Source: Pseudomonadota bacterium
GTDB taxonomy: Bacteria; Pseudomonadota; Gammaproteobacteria; Burkholderiales; Thiobacillaceae
DNA length: 64,000 nt
Assembly (NCBI GenBank): GCA_021820845.1
Contig: JAKADC010000002.1
Coordinates: 62,001-126,000, forward strand
Direction of reading: 5' to 3'
Shown here: positions 1-7,813 of the stretch, in pieces
Layout of the letters: every line of letters starts with the position of its first letter
Numbering within the stretch: position 1 is the stretch's first letter
The notes under the pieces: model-generated
Databases searched by the model: none
Told to the model about the DNA's origin: nothing
What the model saw: only the letters and a program-made list of their open reading frames with translations
Made by a program: the position numbers and the translations under genes

Positions 1-1
1 C

Positions 2-172
2 CGCGCGCTCGTCAAGGGCGAAGGCCTGCCCAACAAGGTGCTGGCCGACCGCCTGAGCCTGGCCGAGCACACGCTGCGCAACCACCTCACCAGCATCTAT
101 TCCAAGCTCGGCGTCCGCACGCGCCTCGCGCTCTACATGTACGCGATCGAGCACCGCCTCGGCGAAGACTAG
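2..172 (+). CDS. LuxR-family response regulator, C-terminal fragment
   Basis: The window opens inside this gene; only the last 56 codons are present, ending in TAG. The fragment is a GerE/LuxR helix-turn-helix: an NKVLADRL stretch followed by the recognition-helix region AEHTLRNHLTSIYSKLGV, the pattern of NarL/FixJ-type response regulators that bind DNA through a C-terminal four-helix domain. The N-terminal receiver part lies outside the window, so the signal it senses cannot be read. It is codirectional with and 203 bases upstream of the Tad pilus locus, which makes it a candidate regulator of that locus (inference from position only). Confidence 0.85.
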   Translation, partial: RALVKGEGLPNKVLADRLSLAEHTLRNHLTSIYSKLGVRTRLALYMYAIEHRLGED

Positions 173-206
173 CTCGCCTCACCCCTTCCCGGACGTGCCG
201 CGACCG

Positions 207-248
207 GGACATTTGTCCTGCCCGACACGGGACGCAAATCCCTGTCGG
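207..248. promoter_or_regulatory. Two adjacent inverted repeats upstream of the Flp pilin gene
   Basis: The first is a perfect dyad, GGACA-TT-TGTCC (207-218). The second is longer and imperfect, CCGACACGGGA (222-232) facing TCCCTGTCGG (239-248). Both lie in the 203-base gap between a LuxR-type regulator and the first Flp prepilin gene. They could be an operator pair or RNA hairpins at the end of the regulator transcript; neither is followed by a T tract, which argues against a simple terminator. No convincing -35/-10 pair was found nearby. Function is inferred from position only. Confidence 0.3.
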
Positions 249-375
249 AAGCGGTGTCATCTCGCTAACCTCAAATCACGGGCTCGTCGCACGACCGGGT
301 TCGGAAAACACGCATCGCGAGGCCGGACCCGGCCATGATGCGCTGACGTTTCAACCCCCTCATCAGGAGAATCAA

Positions 376-561
376 ATGAACAACATGCACATGGCCGTCA
401 AGCGTTTCTGGGCCGACGAGGAAGGCGTGACCGCGATCGAATACGGCCTGATCGCGGCGCTGATCGCGGTGGTGATCATCGGTGCGGTGACGATCGTCGG
501 GACGCAACTCAGGGCGGTTTTCAACAGGATCGGCACTGCCTTAACCAACGCTCTCGCATAA
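376..561 (+). CDS. flp: Flp family type IVb prepilin (first copy)
   Basis: A 61-residue prepilin forming the fibre of the Tad/Flp pilus. The sequence has a short charged leader, then the Flp processing motif G17/VTAIEY with glutamate at +5 and tyrosine at +6 of the mature protein, followed by one hydrophobic helix (GLIAALIAVVIIGAVTIV). Leader cleavage would be done by the CpaA peptidase encoded two genes downstream. The start is supported by AGGAG about 6 bases upstream. It is the first gene of the Tad locus and is followed after about 80 bases by a second, similar prepilin. Confidence 0.95.
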   Translation: MNNMHMAVKRFWADEEGVTAIEYGLIAALIAVVIIGAVTIVGTQLRAVFNRIGTALTNALA

Positions 562-641
562 CTGTTTGGGTTCGCCCGCGTGGCCGGCAGAACGCCGGCC
601 GCGGGATGACCGCAACGAATCACAGGACAGGAAGGGGCGCG

Positions 642-827
642 ATGGAACTGCAACTTTTCTTTCGCGTGCTGCTGCGCGACGAGGCGGGCGTCACCGCCAT
701 CGAATACGCACTCATCGGCACGCTGATCGCGATGGCGATCGTGACCACGGTTGCCGCGCTGGGCCTCAATCTGAAGGACCTTTACGCGTCGGTGGCCGAC
801 AAGGTACAGGACGCGACGCGGAACTGA
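642..827 (+). CDS. Flp family type IVb prepilin (second copy)
   Basis: A second Flp-type prepilin, also 61 residues when started at ATG 642. That start is preferred over the ATG at 606 because a GGACAGGAAGGGG purine run sits just before it and the length then matches the first copy. The processing site is G16/VTAIEY, followed by a hydrophobic helix. The mature tail differs from the first copy (GLNLKDLYASVADKVQDATRN), so it may be a minor pilin or an alternative major subunit. It lies between flp and the prepilin peptidase gene. Confidence 0.9.
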   Translation: MELQLFFRVLLRDEAGVTAIEYALIGTLIAMAIVTTVAALGLNLKDLYASVADKVQDATRN

Positions 828-859
828 AAAAGGCTCAGGGACAAGGGAGAAAAGGCACC

Positions 860-1399
860 GTGGACAAGCTGACGACAACGCTCCTGCTGCTGTTTCTTGC
901 GGGCGCGATGGCCACCGACCTGCGCGCCCACCGCATTCCCAATGCACTGGTGCTGGCTGGCGCGCTCGCCGGCCTGGCGCTGGCCGGCCTCGCGCCGGGG
1001 GGTGTCGGCGTGCCGCGCGCGCTGGGCGGCCTCGCGCTGGGATCGGCGATGTTTCTTCCCATGTATGTGTTGCACGCCATGGGGGCGGGCGACGTCAAGC
1101 TGATGGCGATGACGGGCGCCTTCCTCGGCTTTCCGGCGATCGTCGAAGCGGCGCTGTGGGTGCTGCTGGCGGGCGGCGTGCTCGCGCTGGCGTTCACGCT
1201 GCGGCGGGGCGTGGCGCGCCGCATGGGCGGCAATCTCAGGGAAATGTTGTTTTCGGCCGCGGCGAGCGCGCAGATCCGCACCCTGCCGGATTTCTCGGCG
1301 GGGCCGCAAACGGCGGCGCGCCTGCCTTATGCGGTGGCCATCGGACTCGGCGTGGGCGCCTTTCTGCTCGCGCGGCGGCTGGGGTGGCATTTGATTTGA
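860..1399 (+). CDS. cpaA: Prepilin peptidase CpaA/TadV (peptidase A24)
   Basis: An inner-membrane aspartic peptidase of 179 residues that cleaves Flp and TadE/F-type prepilins. The two catalytic aspartates of the A24 family are visible: D20 in MATDLRAHRIPN and D78 in the GAGDVK motif (residues 75-80). The rest is mostly hydrophobic helices, and there is no N-terminal methylase domain, as expected for the short TadV/CpaA class. The start is GTG at 860, preceded by GGGAGAAAAGG; upstream in-frame codons run into the second pilin gene and look non-coding. Confidence 0.92.
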   Translation: MDKLTTTLLLLFLAGAMATDLRAHRIPNALVLAGALAGLALAGLAPGGVGVPRALGGLALGSAMFLPMYVLHAMGAGDVKLMAMTGAFLGFPAIVEAALWVLLAGGVLALAFTLRRGVARRMGGNLREMLFSAAASAQIRTLPDFSAGPQTAARLPYAVAIGLGVGAFLLARRLGWHLI

Positions 1400-1449
1400 G
1401 GCGCGACGAGCCCGAAGCGGGGGCGCGCGCCGGAACGGAGGAAGCGGAG

Positions 1450-2784
1450 ATGAACCACCCGGGCGTGTTGCGGGAAGCGCATGCGGCAGGGAACGTCGGC
1501 GAGGCCTACGCGCCCGCGCCGCCGGTCAACCTGGAAGAGACCGGGCTGCCGTTTTTCTTCCTGGTGGAGCTGACCGCGAAGATCCTCTTCAAGGGCGGGC
1601 CGCAGCGCGAGGGCGAGCTGGTCGACCGCATCAAGCTGCTGCCGGGCGTGCTCGAGCCGGTGCTGGATTTCATGCGCGCCGAGCACCTGATCGAGGTGCA
1701 GCCTCGCACGCACGGCGATCCGGTGCACGCGACCGGCAAGGATTTCACCTTCGTGCTCACCGACATGGGACGCCAGCGCGCGACCGACGCGATGGCGCGC
1801 AGCCAGTATGCGGGCCCGGCGCCGGTGAGCCTGCAGGCCTACGAGCGGCAGGTCCGCCTGCAGTCGATGGCCGACGTCGAGGTCACCCGCGCCGACATCG
1901 CGCGGGTCTTCGAGGGAGTGGTGCTCAAGCCGGAGCTCCTCGACCAGTTCGGCGCCGCGATGAACTCGCGCCGCGCCAGCTTCGTCTATGGGCCCGCCGG
2001 CGCGGGCAAGACCTATATCGCCGAACGCCTGATCGGTCTCCTGCCCGGAGGCATTCACATTCCGCACGCCATCCTGGTCGACGGCGAGGTCATCCAGGTC
2101 TATGACCCCCTGGTGCATGCGCCGCTCGACGACTCCGGCCAGCCTCACAGCCAGCTCGAACGGCGCGGCTTCAACGACGCGCGCTGGGTCGCGTGCCGGC
2201 GGCCGGTGGTGCTGTGCGGCGGCGAGCTGTCGCTGCCCATGCTGGATTTGCAGTTCGACGCCGAGGCGCGTTATTACAACGCGCCGCCGCAGGTCAAGGC
2301 CAACAACGGCCTGCTCATCATCGACGACCTCGGCCGCCAGCTCGCGGAGCCGCGCGCGATCATGAACCGCTGGATCGTGCCGATGGACCGCCAGCTGGAC
2401 TACCTCTCGCTGCACACCGGCAACAAGTTCCGCGTGCCCTTCGACGTGAACCTGGTGTTCAGCACCAACCTGAAGCCCGCCTCGCTGGCGGACGACGCCT
2501 TCCTGCGCAGGCTCGGATACAAGATTTTCGTGGGGCCCATCGACGCGTCCGATTACGAGGGCATCTTCAGGCAGGAATGCGACCGTTTCGGCATCCCGTT
2601 CGCGCCGGAGGGCCTGGCCTACGTCCTGCGGCGGCACGAAGAGGAGAAGCGGGTGCTGCTGGCGTGTTCGCCGCGCGATCTCCTGGGGCAGCTGCGTGAC
2701 CAGGCGCGCTTCCGCGGCCAGCGCCCCGAGATGAGCGAGCCGCTGCTGGACTGGGCGTGGAACAACTATTTCGTACTGAACTGA
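1450..2784 (+). CDS. AAA-family ATPase embedded in the Tad locus
   Basis: A soluble 444-residue protein. Residues 1-120 form a non-ATPase domain of unknown fold; the AAA module follows with Walker A GPAGAGKT (181-188), Walker B LLIIDD (288-293) and a sensor-like FSTNLKP stretch. It is neither the TadA/CpaF motor nor the TadZ/CpaE ParA-like protein, both encoded further downstream, and it is not part of the minimal Tad gene set. Start ATG 1450 follows GGAGGAAGCGGAG. Its place between the peptidase and CpaB suggests a job in pilus assembly or its control; the substrate is unknown. The AAA identity is firm, the role is not. Confidence 0.8.
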   Translation: MNHPGVLREAHAAGNVGEAYAPAPPVNLEETGLPFFFLVELTAKILFKGGPQREGELVDRIKLLPGVLEPVLDFMRAEHLIEVQPRTHGDPVHATGKDFTFVLTDMGRQRATDAMARSQYAGPAPVSLQAYERQVRLQSMADVEVTRADIARVFEGVVLKPELLDQFGAAMNSRRASFVYGPAGAGKTYIAERLIGLLPGGIHIPHAILVDGEVIQVYDPLVHAPLDDSGQPHSQLERRGFNDARWVACRRPVVLCGGELSLPMLDLQFDAEARYYNAPPQVKANNGLLIIDDLGRQLAEPRAIMNRWIVPMDRQLDYLSLHTGNKFRVPFDVNLVFSTNLKPASLADDAFLRRLGYKIFVGPIDASDYEGIFRQECDRFGIPFAPEGLAYVLRRHEEEKRVLLACSPRDLLGQLRDQARFRGQRPEMSEPLLDWAWNNYFVLN

Positions 2785-2797
2785 GGCCGGGGGAATC

Positions 2798-3628
2798 ATG
2801 AAGAACACACGAGCGATGGTCATGCTGGTCATAGCGTTGCTGCTCGGCGTCATGGCGGTGGTCCTTGCGGCGCAATGGCTCGGGCGCCAGAGCGAGATCG
2901 CCACCAACAAGGTGGTGGTGGCCGCGCGCGACATCCAGCTCGGCAGCCCCCTGACGCCCGACATGCTGAACACGGTCGCGTGGCCCGCCGGGAGCCTGCC
3001 AGCGGGCGCCGTCAGCGATCCCGCCGTGCTCGGCGACCGGGTCGTGAAGGAGTCGCTGACGCGCGGCGAGCCGATCCTCGAATCCAAGTTGGCGCCGCGC
3101 GGCACGAAAGGGGGCCTGTCGTCGGTCATCGCCGAGGGCAAGCGCGCCATCACCGTGAAAGTGAACGAGGTGATCGGCGTGGCCGGATTCGCGCTCCCCG
3201 GCAATCACGTCGACATCATGGTCAACACCGAGGACGACCACAAACGCATGGTTTCCAAGATCGTGCTGGAAAAGATCCTGGTGCTCGCCGTGGCGCAGGA
3301 GGCCAGCCGTGACGACACCAAGCCCAAGGTCGTGAACGCGGTGACGCTGGAAGTGACGCCGGAGGAAGCCGAGAAGATCGATCTCGCCCGCAGCATCGGG
3401 AATCTGTCACTGGTGCTGAGAAATCAGGTGGACACGCAGGCCGCGCAGACGACGGGGATGCGCAAGAACGAACTGCTCGAGGGCAGCGACGAGCCGGCGG
3501 CGCCCGCGGCGAGTCCCGTCCAGGTCCGGCATGTCGTGAAGCGGCGCGCGACGAAGCCGGCGGCCGATGACAGGCGGCAGACCATCGAGGTGATCAAGGG
3601 CCTGAACAAGTCCGAGACGGCATTCTGA
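2798..3628 (+). CDS. cpaB: Flp pilus assembly protein CpaB/RcpC
   Basis: A 276-residue periplasmic assembly factor anchored by one N-terminal transmembrane helix (about residues 5-27: VMLVIALLLGVMAVVLAAQW). The SAF-type domain follows (VVAARDIQLGSPLTPDML, with the GVSDPAVLG-like region after it), then the RcpC/CpaB domain with NHVDIMVNTED. CpaB is thought to act with the secretin at the outer membrane and peptidoglycan. The C-terminal ~50 residues are rich in Pro, Ala and basic residues and look disordered. It begins 13 bases after the AAA ATPase gene and is followed by cpaC, the usual Tad order. Confidence 0.93.
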   Translation: MKNTRAMVMLVIALLLGVMAVVLAAQWLGRQSEIATNKVVVAARDIQLGSPLTPDMLNTVAWPAGSLPAGAVSDPAVLGDRVVKESLTRGEPILESKLAPRGTKGGLSSVIAEGKRAITVKVNEVIGVAGFALPGNHVDIMVNTEDDHKRMVSKIVLEKILVLAVAQEASRDDTKPKVVNAVTLEVTPEEAEKIDLARSIGNLSLVLRNQVDTQAAQTTGMRKNELLEGSDEPAAPAASPVQVRHVVKRRATKPAADDRRQTIEVIKGLNKSETAF

Positions 3629-3661
3629 GCCGACACATCACAAAGACAGCGAGGAAACGAA

Positions 3662-5254
3662 ATGGACAAGACACATCAGGCTCTGACGACGGTGCTCGCC
3701 GCGTTGATGTTCTTCACGACGGGCGGCGCCGGCGCCGCGGAGAAAATCGCAATGGAGGGCAGCAGGAACGCCCTGGCGGCGTCTTCCGGCACCGAGGTCG
3801 CGGCGCCGCTGGCGCTCGTCATCGGCAAGTCGACCGTACTGCGCCTGCCTGCGCCCGTCGCCCGCATCTCGGTGGGCAATCCGGTCGTCGCCGACGTCAA
3901 TCTCCTCAACCCGCGGGAACTGTACCTGCTCGGCAAGGAGATCGGATCCACCAACCTCATCGTCTGGTACCGCGGGGGCGGCACCTCGGTGACGGACATC
4001 ACCGTCAACATCGACACGGCGAGCCTGCAGAATGAACTGCGCGCCCTGATGCCGGGCGAACGCGACATCCACGTCAGCACCGCGGCGGACTCCATCGTGC
4101 TGCAGGGCACCGTGTCGGATGCGCTCAAGGTCGAGCAGGCGACCAGCATCGCCGAAGCCTACGTGCGCAAGTTCAACCGGCCTCTGGTGAGCGAAGTGAA
4201 AATGCCCGGCCAGGAGAAGGCGGTCAGCATCTCCCTGAGCAATTCGCAGGGCGCGGCCGGCAACGTCCGCGTCGCGGGCGCGCGCGTCATCAACATGCTC
4301 AAGGTCAGCGCGCCGCAGCAAGTGATGCTGGAAGTGAAGGTGGCCGAGGTGTCGAAGACCCTGCTGGACAAGCTTGGTTCGGAATTCAACATGCGTTCGG
4401 CCCAGGGGGGCTGGACCGCCGGCATCCTGTCGAGCTTTCTCACCCAGAGCGGCGGCGTGCTGAGCGGTTCCCGGGGCGCGCTGAAAGCGCTCAAGATCGA
4501 TGCCGAGAAGCAGGACGGTCTGGTCAAGATCCTGGCCGAGCCGAACATCATGGCGATCAGCGGACAGACCGGCAAATTCCTCGCCGGCGGCCGCATCTTC
4601 ATCCCGGTGTCGAACACGAACACGGGCGGGCTCGGCATCCCCACCATCACCCTGGAAGAAAGGGACTTCGGCGTGCGCCTGGCCTTCACGCCCACGGTGC
4701 TGGATTGCGATGCCGGAGGCGCCGGCGCGAACTGCCGCATCAACCTCAAGGTGGCGCCCGAGGTGTCGGAACTTGCCCAGACCGGCTCGCCTTTCGTCAC
4801 CGTGAACGACGTGACCTCGGTGCTGCCGAGCTTCACCGTCCGCAACGCCGAGACCACCGTGCAGCTCAACGACGGCCAGAGCTTCGCCATCGCCGGGCTG
4901 ATCAAGAACAACGTCACCGAGACGGTCAAGCGCTTCCCCATGCTGGGCGAGCTTCCCATCATCGGCCCGCTGTTCCGCTCGAGCGAATTCCAGAATGACC
5001 GCACCGAACTGCTCTTTGTCGTGACGCCGCACCTGGTCAAGCCGCTGCCGCCCAACTATGCGCTGCCGACCGACCACTATCGTCAGCCCGGCCGGGTGGG
5101 CTACTTCCTCGGCGGCCAGATGGAGGGACCGGCCCCCGCCGGCGGCGAACCTGCGGCAAAACCGGGCAGCGGGCCCGCGGCAAGCCCCGGCGGAGACAAA
5201 CCGGCGGCGCCCCCGTCGCAATCCCAACCCGCCGGCGGCTTTGAGATGCGTTGA
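3662..5254 (+). CDS. cpaC: Tad secretin CpaC/RcpA
   Basis: A 530-residue outer-membrane secretin forming the channel for the Flp pilus. The signal peptide is residues 1-26, ending GGAGAA. A pilus/secretin N-terminal domain is followed by a BON-like domain (about 115-180) and the secretin homology domain (about 220-465), with recognisable VMLEVKVAEVSK, ILAEPNIMAISG and GELPIIGPLFRS motifs. The last ~60 residues are a Pro/Gly/Ala-rich tail of low complexity. AGCGAGGAAACG precedes the start. The adjacent small lipoprotein gene could encode a pilotin-like partner (inference). Confidence 0.95.
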   Translation: MDKTHQALTTVLAALMFFTTGGAGAAEKIAMEGSRNALAASSGTEVAAPLALVIGKSTVLRLPAPVARISVGNPVVADVNLLNPRELYLLGKEIGSTNLIVWYRGGGTSVTDITVNIDTASLQNELRALMPGERDIHVSTAADSIVLQGTVSDALKVEQATSIAEAYVRKFNRPLVSEVKMPGQEKAVSISLSNSQGAAGNVRVAGARVINMLKVSAPQQVMLEVKVAEVSKTLLDKLGSEFNMRSAQGGWTAGILSSFLTQSGGVLSGSRGALKALKIDAEKQDGLVKILAEPNIMAISGQTGKFLAGGRIFIPVSNTNTGGLGIPTITLEERDFGVRLAFTPTVLDCDAGGAGANCRINLKVAPEVSELAQTGSPFVTVNDVTSVLPSFTVRNAETTVQLNDGQSFAIAGLIKNNVTETVKRFPMLGELPIIGPLFRSSEFQNDRTELLFVVTPHLVKPLPPNYALPTDHYRQPGRVGYFLGGQMEGPAPAGGEPAAKPGSGPAASPGGDKPAAPPSQSQPAGGFEMR

Positions 5255-5268
5255 ACAGGAGAACATCG

Positions 5269-5559
5269 ATGAAAGCATCCTTCACGTCCCTCATCCTGGC
5301 AGCCCTCGCGACGGGCCTGGCTGGCTGCGCGGGCACGGTCGAAACGACCACGCCCTATCTCGACCAGCATTTCGGCGAGGCCGTCAATCAGGCCAAGGCC
5401 CAGCAGACGGTCAACCCCGACGCCTCGCGCAATACCGACCCGGTGGCGGGGATCGACGGCAAGGCGGCCAAGGAGGCGCTCGACAGTTACCACGAGGGCA
5501 TGAAAACGCCCGCGCCGGCGACCATCATCAACATTGGCGGTGGCCTGAGCGGCAGGTAA
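5269..5559 (+). CDS. Small Tad-locus lipoprotein
   Basis: Encodes 96 residues with a lipoprotein signal peptide and lipobox LAGC, the acylated cysteine being C20. The mature part is mostly polar (YLDQHFGEAVNQAKAQQTVNP; KAAKEALDSYHEGMK) and without other domains that I recognise. ATG 5269 is chosen over the upstream 5251 codon because AACAGGAG lies just before it and it gives a standard signal peptide. Small lipoproteins beside Tad secretins often help secretin targeting or stability; here that role is inferred from position. Confidence 0.75.
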   Translation: MKASFTSLILAALATGLAGCAGTVETTTPYLDQHFGEAVNQAKAQQTVNPDASRNTDPVAGIDGKAAKEALDSYHEGMKTPAPATIINIGGGLSGR

Positions 5560-5588
5560 GTCGGCGCGGGCGGGAAAGGGGCAGAGAC

Positions 5589-6875
5589 ATGCGCCATCAA
5601 CCTCGGCAACTTCCGAAACGCCAGCACGGTGCGGTGGCCGTCGTGGTCGGCATCACCATCATCGTGCTGCTGGGCATGATCGGCCTCGCCCTCGACATGG
5701 GGCAGATGTTCGTCAACAAGACCGAACTGCAGAACGCCGCCGACGCCTGCGCGCTGGCGGCCGCCCGCGAACTCGACGGCAATGCCGACGCCTTGACCCG
5801 CGCCGACGCCGCCGGGGTGACGGTGGGCACGCGCAATCTCGTGGGGTTCCAGCGGGCGGCAGTGACGCTGACGCCTGACGACATTACATACAGCGAGCAA
5901 CTCAGCCCCAACAGCGCCTATTCGAACAACGCGGATCCCGCCAAGGCGAAGTTCGCCATGTGCCAGGTCTGGCGCACCGACATCGCGATGTGGTTCATGG
6001 GGCTGCAGGGGTTCGGCGACCAGACGGTCAGGGCGTATGCCGTGGCGACGCTGTCGCCTTCGCAAACGACCTGCGCGGTTCCCATCGGCATGTGCAAGGC
6101 GCCTGCCGGTTCGGCGCCGACCTTCGGTCTGGTGGCGGGACAGTGGTATTCGGGGAAGTTTTCGCCGAACAACGGCGGCACCGGCAGCTACGACTGGATC
6201 GATTTCGATCCAGGCAATGGCGGCGGCGCCAACGAAATCCGGGATCTGCTCGCAGGGCCGGGCCAGTGCCAGTTGCCGCCGGTGGGCACGCTCGTCGGAG
6301 AACAGGGTCAGATCGCTTCGACCACCGATGCATGGAACACGCGTTTCGGCATTTACAAGGGGGCCTACAAGATTTCTGACATTGCCGCCGTCCCTCCCGA
6401 TTTCACCGGCATCGCCTACACGAAATTGGGACTGGGCAGCGCCGGCGCGACCACCTGGCCCAACGCCGCGCCCGAGAATGCTTATTCCGGGACGGCGTCC
6501 TCCGGCACGACGGCTGACTACGAAGCCGCCAAGATCGCGCACACACCATATCAGTCCGATGATCCGGCGGGCGTCTTGCCAGGCCTCAGCGGCGGAGGGC
6601 GTTCGATCGCCACCGCCGCTGAGCTAGCCCAGTATGGATCGGAGCGCCGTGTCGTGCTGGCGCCGATCGTCGATTGCGACAAGCTTGCCGGAACCAATCC
6701 GCAGACGGTTCCGATCCAGGGCTACGCGTGCGTGCTCTTGCTGAGTCCGATCAACGGCCCCGGCGACGTGGTCATGGAGTATCTGGGCAACCCGAGCGCG
6801 GCGAACTCGTCGTGCGCGTCCTATGGCCTGGCCGGGGGCACGGCCGGTCCGCTGGTTCCGGTGCTCGTGCAATGA
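5589..6875 (+). CDS. tadG: TadG-like pilus assembly protein
   Basis: A 428-residue protein. Its N-terminus has the TadE/TadG arrangement: a basic stretch, then a pseudopilin-type helix (GAVAVVVGITIIVLLGMIGLALDMGQ) and the NKTELQNAADACALAAARELDG motif typical of the Flp-assembly TadG-like N-terminal domain. The remaining ~370 residues should be periplasmic and contain several cysteines. No von Willebrand MIDAS motif was seen, unlike some longer TadG proteins. Its stop overlaps the next start as ATGA, so it is translationally coupled to the first tadE-like gene. Confidence 0.85.
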   Translation: MRHQPRQLPKRQHGAVAVVVGITIIVLLGMIGLALDMGQMFVNKTELQNAADACALAAARELDGNADALTRADAAGVTVGTRNLVGFQRAAVTLTPDDITYSEQLSPNSAYSNNADPAKAKFAMCQVWRTDIAMWFMGLQGFGDQTVRAYAVATLSPSQTTCAVPIGMCKAPAGSAPTFGLVAGQWYSGKFSPNNGGTGSYDWIDFDPGNGGGANEIRDLLAGPGQCQLPPVGTLVGEQGQIASTTDAWNTRFGIYKGAYKISDIAAVPPDFTGIAYTKLGLGSAGATTWPNAAPENAYSGTASSGTTADYEAAKIAHTPYQSDDPAGVLPGLSGGGRSIATAAELAQYGSERRVVLAPIVDCDKLAGTNPQTVPIQGYACVLLLSPINGPGDVVMEYLGNPSAANSSCASYGLAGGTAGPLVPVLVQ

Positions 6876-7354
6876 GGCACGCCGCCACCGTTCCCCGAAA
6901 ACGCCAGCGCGGCGTCGCGGCGGTCGAGTTCGGCATCCTCATCGTTCCGCTCATGCTGATGCTGTTTGGTCTCACCGAGTATGGCCGCGCCATCTACCAG
7001 TACAACACGCTCGCCAAGGCGACCCGGGACGCGACCCGGTTTCTGAGCACCGTGGCGCCGGGCAATGGTTGGGGCACGGCACGCTGCCTGGCGGTATATG
7101 GCAACACCGCATGCAATGGCGCCGCGCTGGCGCCCGGCCTGACCGCTGCCATGGTGCAGATCTGCGACGCGACGAACTGTCCGACGACGCATGCGGTGGT
7201 CAACACGGGGCAGGGGTCGGTCAACCTCGTGACCGTCACCATCAGCGGCTATCAATTTCATTCGCTGATCGATTTCCCCGTCGGCGCCCTGACCATCGGC
7301 GCGCCGGACATGACGTTCGGCAATATCAGCAATACGATGAGGCAGGCGCTATGA
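6872..7354 (+). CDS. TadE-like pseudopilin (first)
   Basis: A 160-residue TadE-family protein. After a basic leader (KRQRG) comes the pseudopilin motif GVAAVEF and a hydrophobic helix (ILIVPLMLMLFGLTEYGR), followed by the conserved YNTLAKATRDATRFLS segment. TadE and TadF proteins are processed by the prepilin peptidase and are thought to form or prime the pilus base. The periplasmic part has four cysteines. Start and stop both overlap their neighbours as ATGA, so tadG, this gene and the next form a tightly coupled set. Confidence 0.88.
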   Translation: MRHAATVPRKRQRGVAAVEFGILIVPLMLMLFGLTEYGRAIYQYNTLAKATRDATRFLSTVAPGNGWGTARCLAVYGNTACNGAALAPGLTAAMVQICDATNCPTTHAVVNTGQGSVNLVTVTISGYQFHSLIDFPVGALTIGAPDMTFGNISNTMRQAL

Positions 7355-7797
7355 GGACGCGGACATCGGGCAGCCTGAACCGACAGCGCGGCGCCGCTGC
7401 GGTCGAGTTCGCGCTGGTGGCGATCGTCTTCTTCATGCTGCTGATCGGCATCGTCGAAATGGGACGGGTGCTGTTCACCTGGAATGCCGCGGTGGAGGCG
7501 ACGCGCTACGGCGCGCGGGTGGCGGCGGTCTGCCCCGAAAACGATCCGGCCATCCTCGCCCACATGCAGAGAATCATGCCGGCCCTGACTGCGGCAAACG
7601 TATCGATCAGCTACATACCGAGCGGCTGCTCGGTGGCCAATTGCCAGCAGGTGAGCGTCGGCATCCAGGGCATGAGCGTCACCACGTTCATTCCGGTCGC
7701 GGCGGCGGTGATTGCGATGCCACCTTTTTCCACGACCATTCCGCGGGAAAGCATGCTGAGCGCCATAGACGGGCATGCCAATCCGGTGTGTCCCTGA
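7351..7797 (+). CDS. TadE-like pseudopilin (second)
   Basis: A 148-residue relative of the preceding protein: basic leader NRQRG, pseudopilin motif GAAAVEFAL, a membrane helix (VAIVFFMLLIGIVEMGRVLF), then WNAAVEATRYGARVAAVC. It probably fills the TadF or second TadE position. The C-terminal half has three or more cysteines (CPENDP, SGCSVANCQQ) that could form disulfides in the periplasm. It overlaps the upstream gene by 4 bases (ATGA) and ends 16 bases before the tadZ start. Confidence 0.87.
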   Translation: MRTRTSGSLNRQRGAAAVEFALVAIVFFMLLIGIVEMGRVLFTWNAAVEATRYGARVAAVCPENDPAILAHMQRIMPALTAANVSISYIPSGCSVANCQQVSVGIQGMSVTTFIPVAAAVIAMPPFSTTIPRESMLSAIDGHANPVCP

Positions 7798-7813
7798 ATG
7801 CGGGAGCCGACCG

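Noticed and set aside
1327-3204. A 625-codon minus-strand frame across the AAA ATPase and cpaB genes
   Set aside because: Shadow of clearly identified plus-strand genes; the translation is rich in Arg, His and Ala with no domain.
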